From: Tyto alba
Taxonomy: Eukaryota > Chordata > Aves > Strigiformes > Tytonidae
Direction: 5' to 3'
Assembly: GCF_018691265.1 (NCBI RefSeq)
Contig: NW_024881272.1
Coordinates: 20,201,323 to 20,265,322 of the forward strand
DNA length: 64,000 nt
Shown here: positions 61,276 through 64,000 of the stretch, piece by piece
Layout of the letters: each line of letters opens with the position of its first letter
Position numbering within the stretch: position 1 is the first letter of the stretch
The notes under the pieces: model-generated
Seen by the model: the letters and a program-made list of their open reading frames with translations, nothing else
Databases searched by the model: none
Told to the model about the DNA's origin: nothing
Translations under genes and position numbers: made by a program

Positions 61276-63454
61276 GGAGGGGTGCAAGGGGGCACAGATC
61301 CACATCAGAGGGCTGTGTCTGACTCCTGGTGACACTCAGTAATTTCAGAACAATTCACATTACTGTGAGCCTTGTGAAATGGAGTCACAGTCTTGCTCTT
61401 CCAACATTACAGACTATTATATACAGAATGAATATACCACAGTCAGCAGTGACTGATATTCACTACTAGACTTTGTATTCAGGTTCTGGCCGAGTAATTA
61501 GGTTTACTGTTTTTTAATAGAGAAAAGACTGATAATATCTTCATCTAGGCTACAGGAAATGGCAGCAGATTGACAACTGACTGAAGGCAGAGTGAGGACA
61601 TTTGAGATGGCAGTGATGCTGGGTTGGTGATAGGTCTTACTTTCATAAAAGAAGCAGAAAGCAATCTAATAGCTGGGCGAATTTAGTGAGGCTGTGCAGG
61701 ATCCTTCACAGTGCTAAGCTGAGGCAGGAAGCTTAGAGACTGAATAGCAAATAGCTTGAATAAAAATGAGCTACTGCTGATGAGTAGGGAGATGGTTCCC
61801 ACTGCCCCGGAAATTTCAAATAAGACATAAAACTATGAAAATTAGGTTTGGAAAGTGTGCCTGCTCTAAAATTTCTATGTCACCATCATAACTAGAAGAA
61901 AAATTAGATCAGGAATGTCCTAACTGTTGATTTGAAAGCTAGTGATGTTTTAAATAGTTTTGGGGGAGATTTCAGTCTAAAATTACATTTTCCCTATAAC
62001 AATTTATTTAGGATTGAGAAACAAATAAATGAAAGAGAAAAGAAAGTGAAATATTGTGATAAATGGTGTTCAAGTTCAGGACTTCAATTAAGTTGGAGAA
62101 TGGTTATATTAAATGAAATTAAAACTTTGAAGGGAATGGGGCAAGAAAAGCAATTTCTGACCACTAAGAGACAGTGTAAAGAATGAAAGAACAAACCATC
62201 AACCATAGAAAAATATACCTTTACTGTTTTTTAATAAAAGCTTTGAGTTAGAGACATTTTGAAAGGGGAAAATAAAACTGCAGAAATCCCTTAGACCCAG
62301 GCATCTGCAACAACCAGTAGCAACCAACATATGTTCCATCTTCTACAAGTAAATGTTTTCTAGTAACTTCTGTCAAGAAAGCTGTAGTATGGCTGGAAAC
62401 AAGATTTTCGTGCATCAAAAAATACAGACTGAACACTATGGCATTGAAACCAGAACAGGACTTTAAAAATCAGAAAGTCTTGTTGTCTAACAGCATGTTA
62501 GGAATCTAAAAAGTGTTTCCATATGATTTTTTTTCACTTAAGATATAAATGTCCAGAAGGGGGAAAGGAAAGTGAAAATGTTTGGAATAGCTTATTGATG
62601 TTTATCCAGTTGTTGCTTACTTGACTAAATATTGCATAAACGTAAGTGTAAATTATAAAGTCTAGAAACTTCTCTATTTACTTTTTTCATAAGTAAAATC
62701 TTAATGAAACAAAGATTAGAAGTGTGACATGATATTAAGAAATTTGTGGGACTTCTTAGATGCACAAAATGCATTATATGTGTAAGCTGTTGTATAATAC
62801 AAGGACTTTGCATCTAAATCTTTGTGTCTGAGTCAAAATACGTAGTAAAAAAGAGATTCTAAGTTTTTTGTAAAAAACATAAATCATTATCTAAGCCTTA
62901 CTTTAAATAACACTATGACTGATATGATGATGATGGTTAGAAAAATAAATCTGACTGACTTCCAGAATTTTTCCAGGATGCAATATCCTTTTAATAAAGG
63001 GAGAATTTGACAGGGAAAAAGAAGGTTTGTAATACAGAGCTAGTTTCAGCTGAAGGTATGAAGAAACTACCAACACCCCATTATTAACTACCATTACTCA
63101 CACAATTTTTGAAAAAATCCAGCTACTTGTAAGTAGGTAGCTAATTATGTGGGATACCATGACCTGCAGTTTACAGATCTCTATGTAGTGTATTATTCAG
63201 TTTAGCAGCCGAACCAAAAAATGGTAAAAAACCCAACAAACCAGAAATAGATTACTGAGATGATGAACTTTTCTACTGATATTTCATTAACACCTCAGCA
63301 CAAAGTGAGAGGCACAGACTTACTGTCTCTTTCCTTTCCCCTGCGAGCAGAAAAGGGAATTAAATTTCCTTTGTCCTAGAGAAGGGGGCTAAGCCTGGAT
63401 AATGGATGAGAAGGCATGACATGTAGCTGTGGATTTCCCAGAGAAAATTGGGTC
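61276..63454. other. Unique AT-rich DNA, no gene seen
   Basis: Short frames only, none with a motif. No transposon or RNA gene recognised. Confidence 0.5.
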
Positions 63455-63482
63455 AAACCCATCAACTTCAATGCAACTAAAA
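63455..63482. repeat. Possible fossil amniote repeat fragment
   Basis: AAACCCATCAACTTCAATGC resembles the AACCCATTGACTTCAATGG core of old amniote repeats. Very short. Confidence 0.25.
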
Positions 63483-63505
63483 TCTCATTTTCAGTTAAAT
63501 AATTT

Positions 63506-63525
63506 GGGGGCGGGATGGCGGGGGG
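63506..63525 (+). other. G-rich patch with GC box
   Basis: Runs of 5, 3, 2 and 6 G within 20 bases, including GGGGGCGGG, an Sp1-type GC box. It could form a weak quadruplex. No gene start is visible within the window on either side, so a promoter role is unsupported. Confidence 0.4.
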
Positions 63526-64000
63526 CAGTTACTATTTCCACATAAGCAGGAGCCATGGCTGCCCATCCTTCCATTAAAAGGACAAGAACAAAGATGAAAC
63601 CAGCCCCAGTTCTATCATTTTCTAGAGCTCCAAACTATTTTTAGGCATATGGTAGGCAACTGCTGTCAGGCTTACACTGACAGGCCAGGATTTGTAATGC
63701 TATATACAGTGTCAGTTTGTCATATATTACTTTTAAAATAAATTTTGGGGGAGGGGAATAGAAAGGGGAAACAGCAACTATTTTTAAGAGCTGCTGTTTA
63801 TCATGTTTTTGCCAGGCTGAACGTTCTCAGAGTTGACGTGGTTCTGAGTTCTCACACCATTTGATTTCACATTGTGCATTTTTCATGCTCTCCAATACAA
63901 TTGTGGAAATACATTGATCATCCTACTGAAACACCTGCACAAGTCAGCAAGAGAAAACTTCTGAATTGATATGTTTGTCCTCTTAGTGACATGGCTCATG
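63526..64000. other. Unique DNA to the window end, no gene seen
   Basis: A second purine-rich, G-run patch lies at 63747-63768. Nothing else recognised. Confidence 0.5.

Noticed and set aside
1..64000. Search for a CRISPR array, prokaryotic operon, tRNA or rRNA
   Set aside because: No regularly spaced repeats, ribosome-binding/operon structure or RNA-gene signatures were seen; the sequence is vertebrate in character.

Overview
This window looks like a gene-poor, AT-rich piece of a bird genome. Two things point to a bird. One is a CR1 LINE with an ORF1 (SGNH-esterase type) and an ORF2 endonuclease of the avian kind. The other is a pair of endogenous-retrovirus LTRs whose ends I recognise as bird (probably neoavian, perhaps songbird) ERV LTRs. 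No intact host protein-coding gene, tRNA, rRNA or CRISPR array is visible on either strand. Nearly all open frames are short (60-100 codons) and look like chance. The window is therefore intergenic or deep intronic sequence; which of the two cannot be decided from here.

Layout. 1-21480 is unique AT-rich DNA with simple repeats: a 23-bp direct repeat near 5.2 kb, a (TTTTA)13 pentanucleotide array at 5.8 kb, a GT run at 10.4 kb and T/G-rich arrays at 14.9 and 19.6 kb. About 21480-23745 is the only clear large transposon: the 5' half of a CR1 retroposon, plus strand, with ORF1 and the start of ORF2. It is interrupted at 21797-22290 by a 494-bp solo LTR bounded by a perfect 5-bp target duplication (ACTTG). 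The LTR carries a CCAAT-type box, a TATA box, a polyadenylation signal and a 28-base G run. 28288-28604 is a second, shortened LTR on the minus strand. The rest, to 64000, is unique AT-rich DNA with a perfect 28-bp tandem duplication at 47.7 kb, several possible fossil amniote repeats, and one short exon-like open stretch at 40.7 kb followed by a consensus splice donor.

History. The CR1 inserted first and decayed (stops, frameshifts, lost catalytic residues). A retrovirus-like element later landed in its ORF1 and recombined to a solo LTR. The CR1 lacks its 3' half, the reverse of the usual 5' truncation of LINEs, so a later deletion or rearrangement near 23745 is likely. I found no convincing new biological system. 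The best leads are the nested insertion, the 3'-less CR1, the G28 tract and the unassigned exon-like stretch at 40721-40808.
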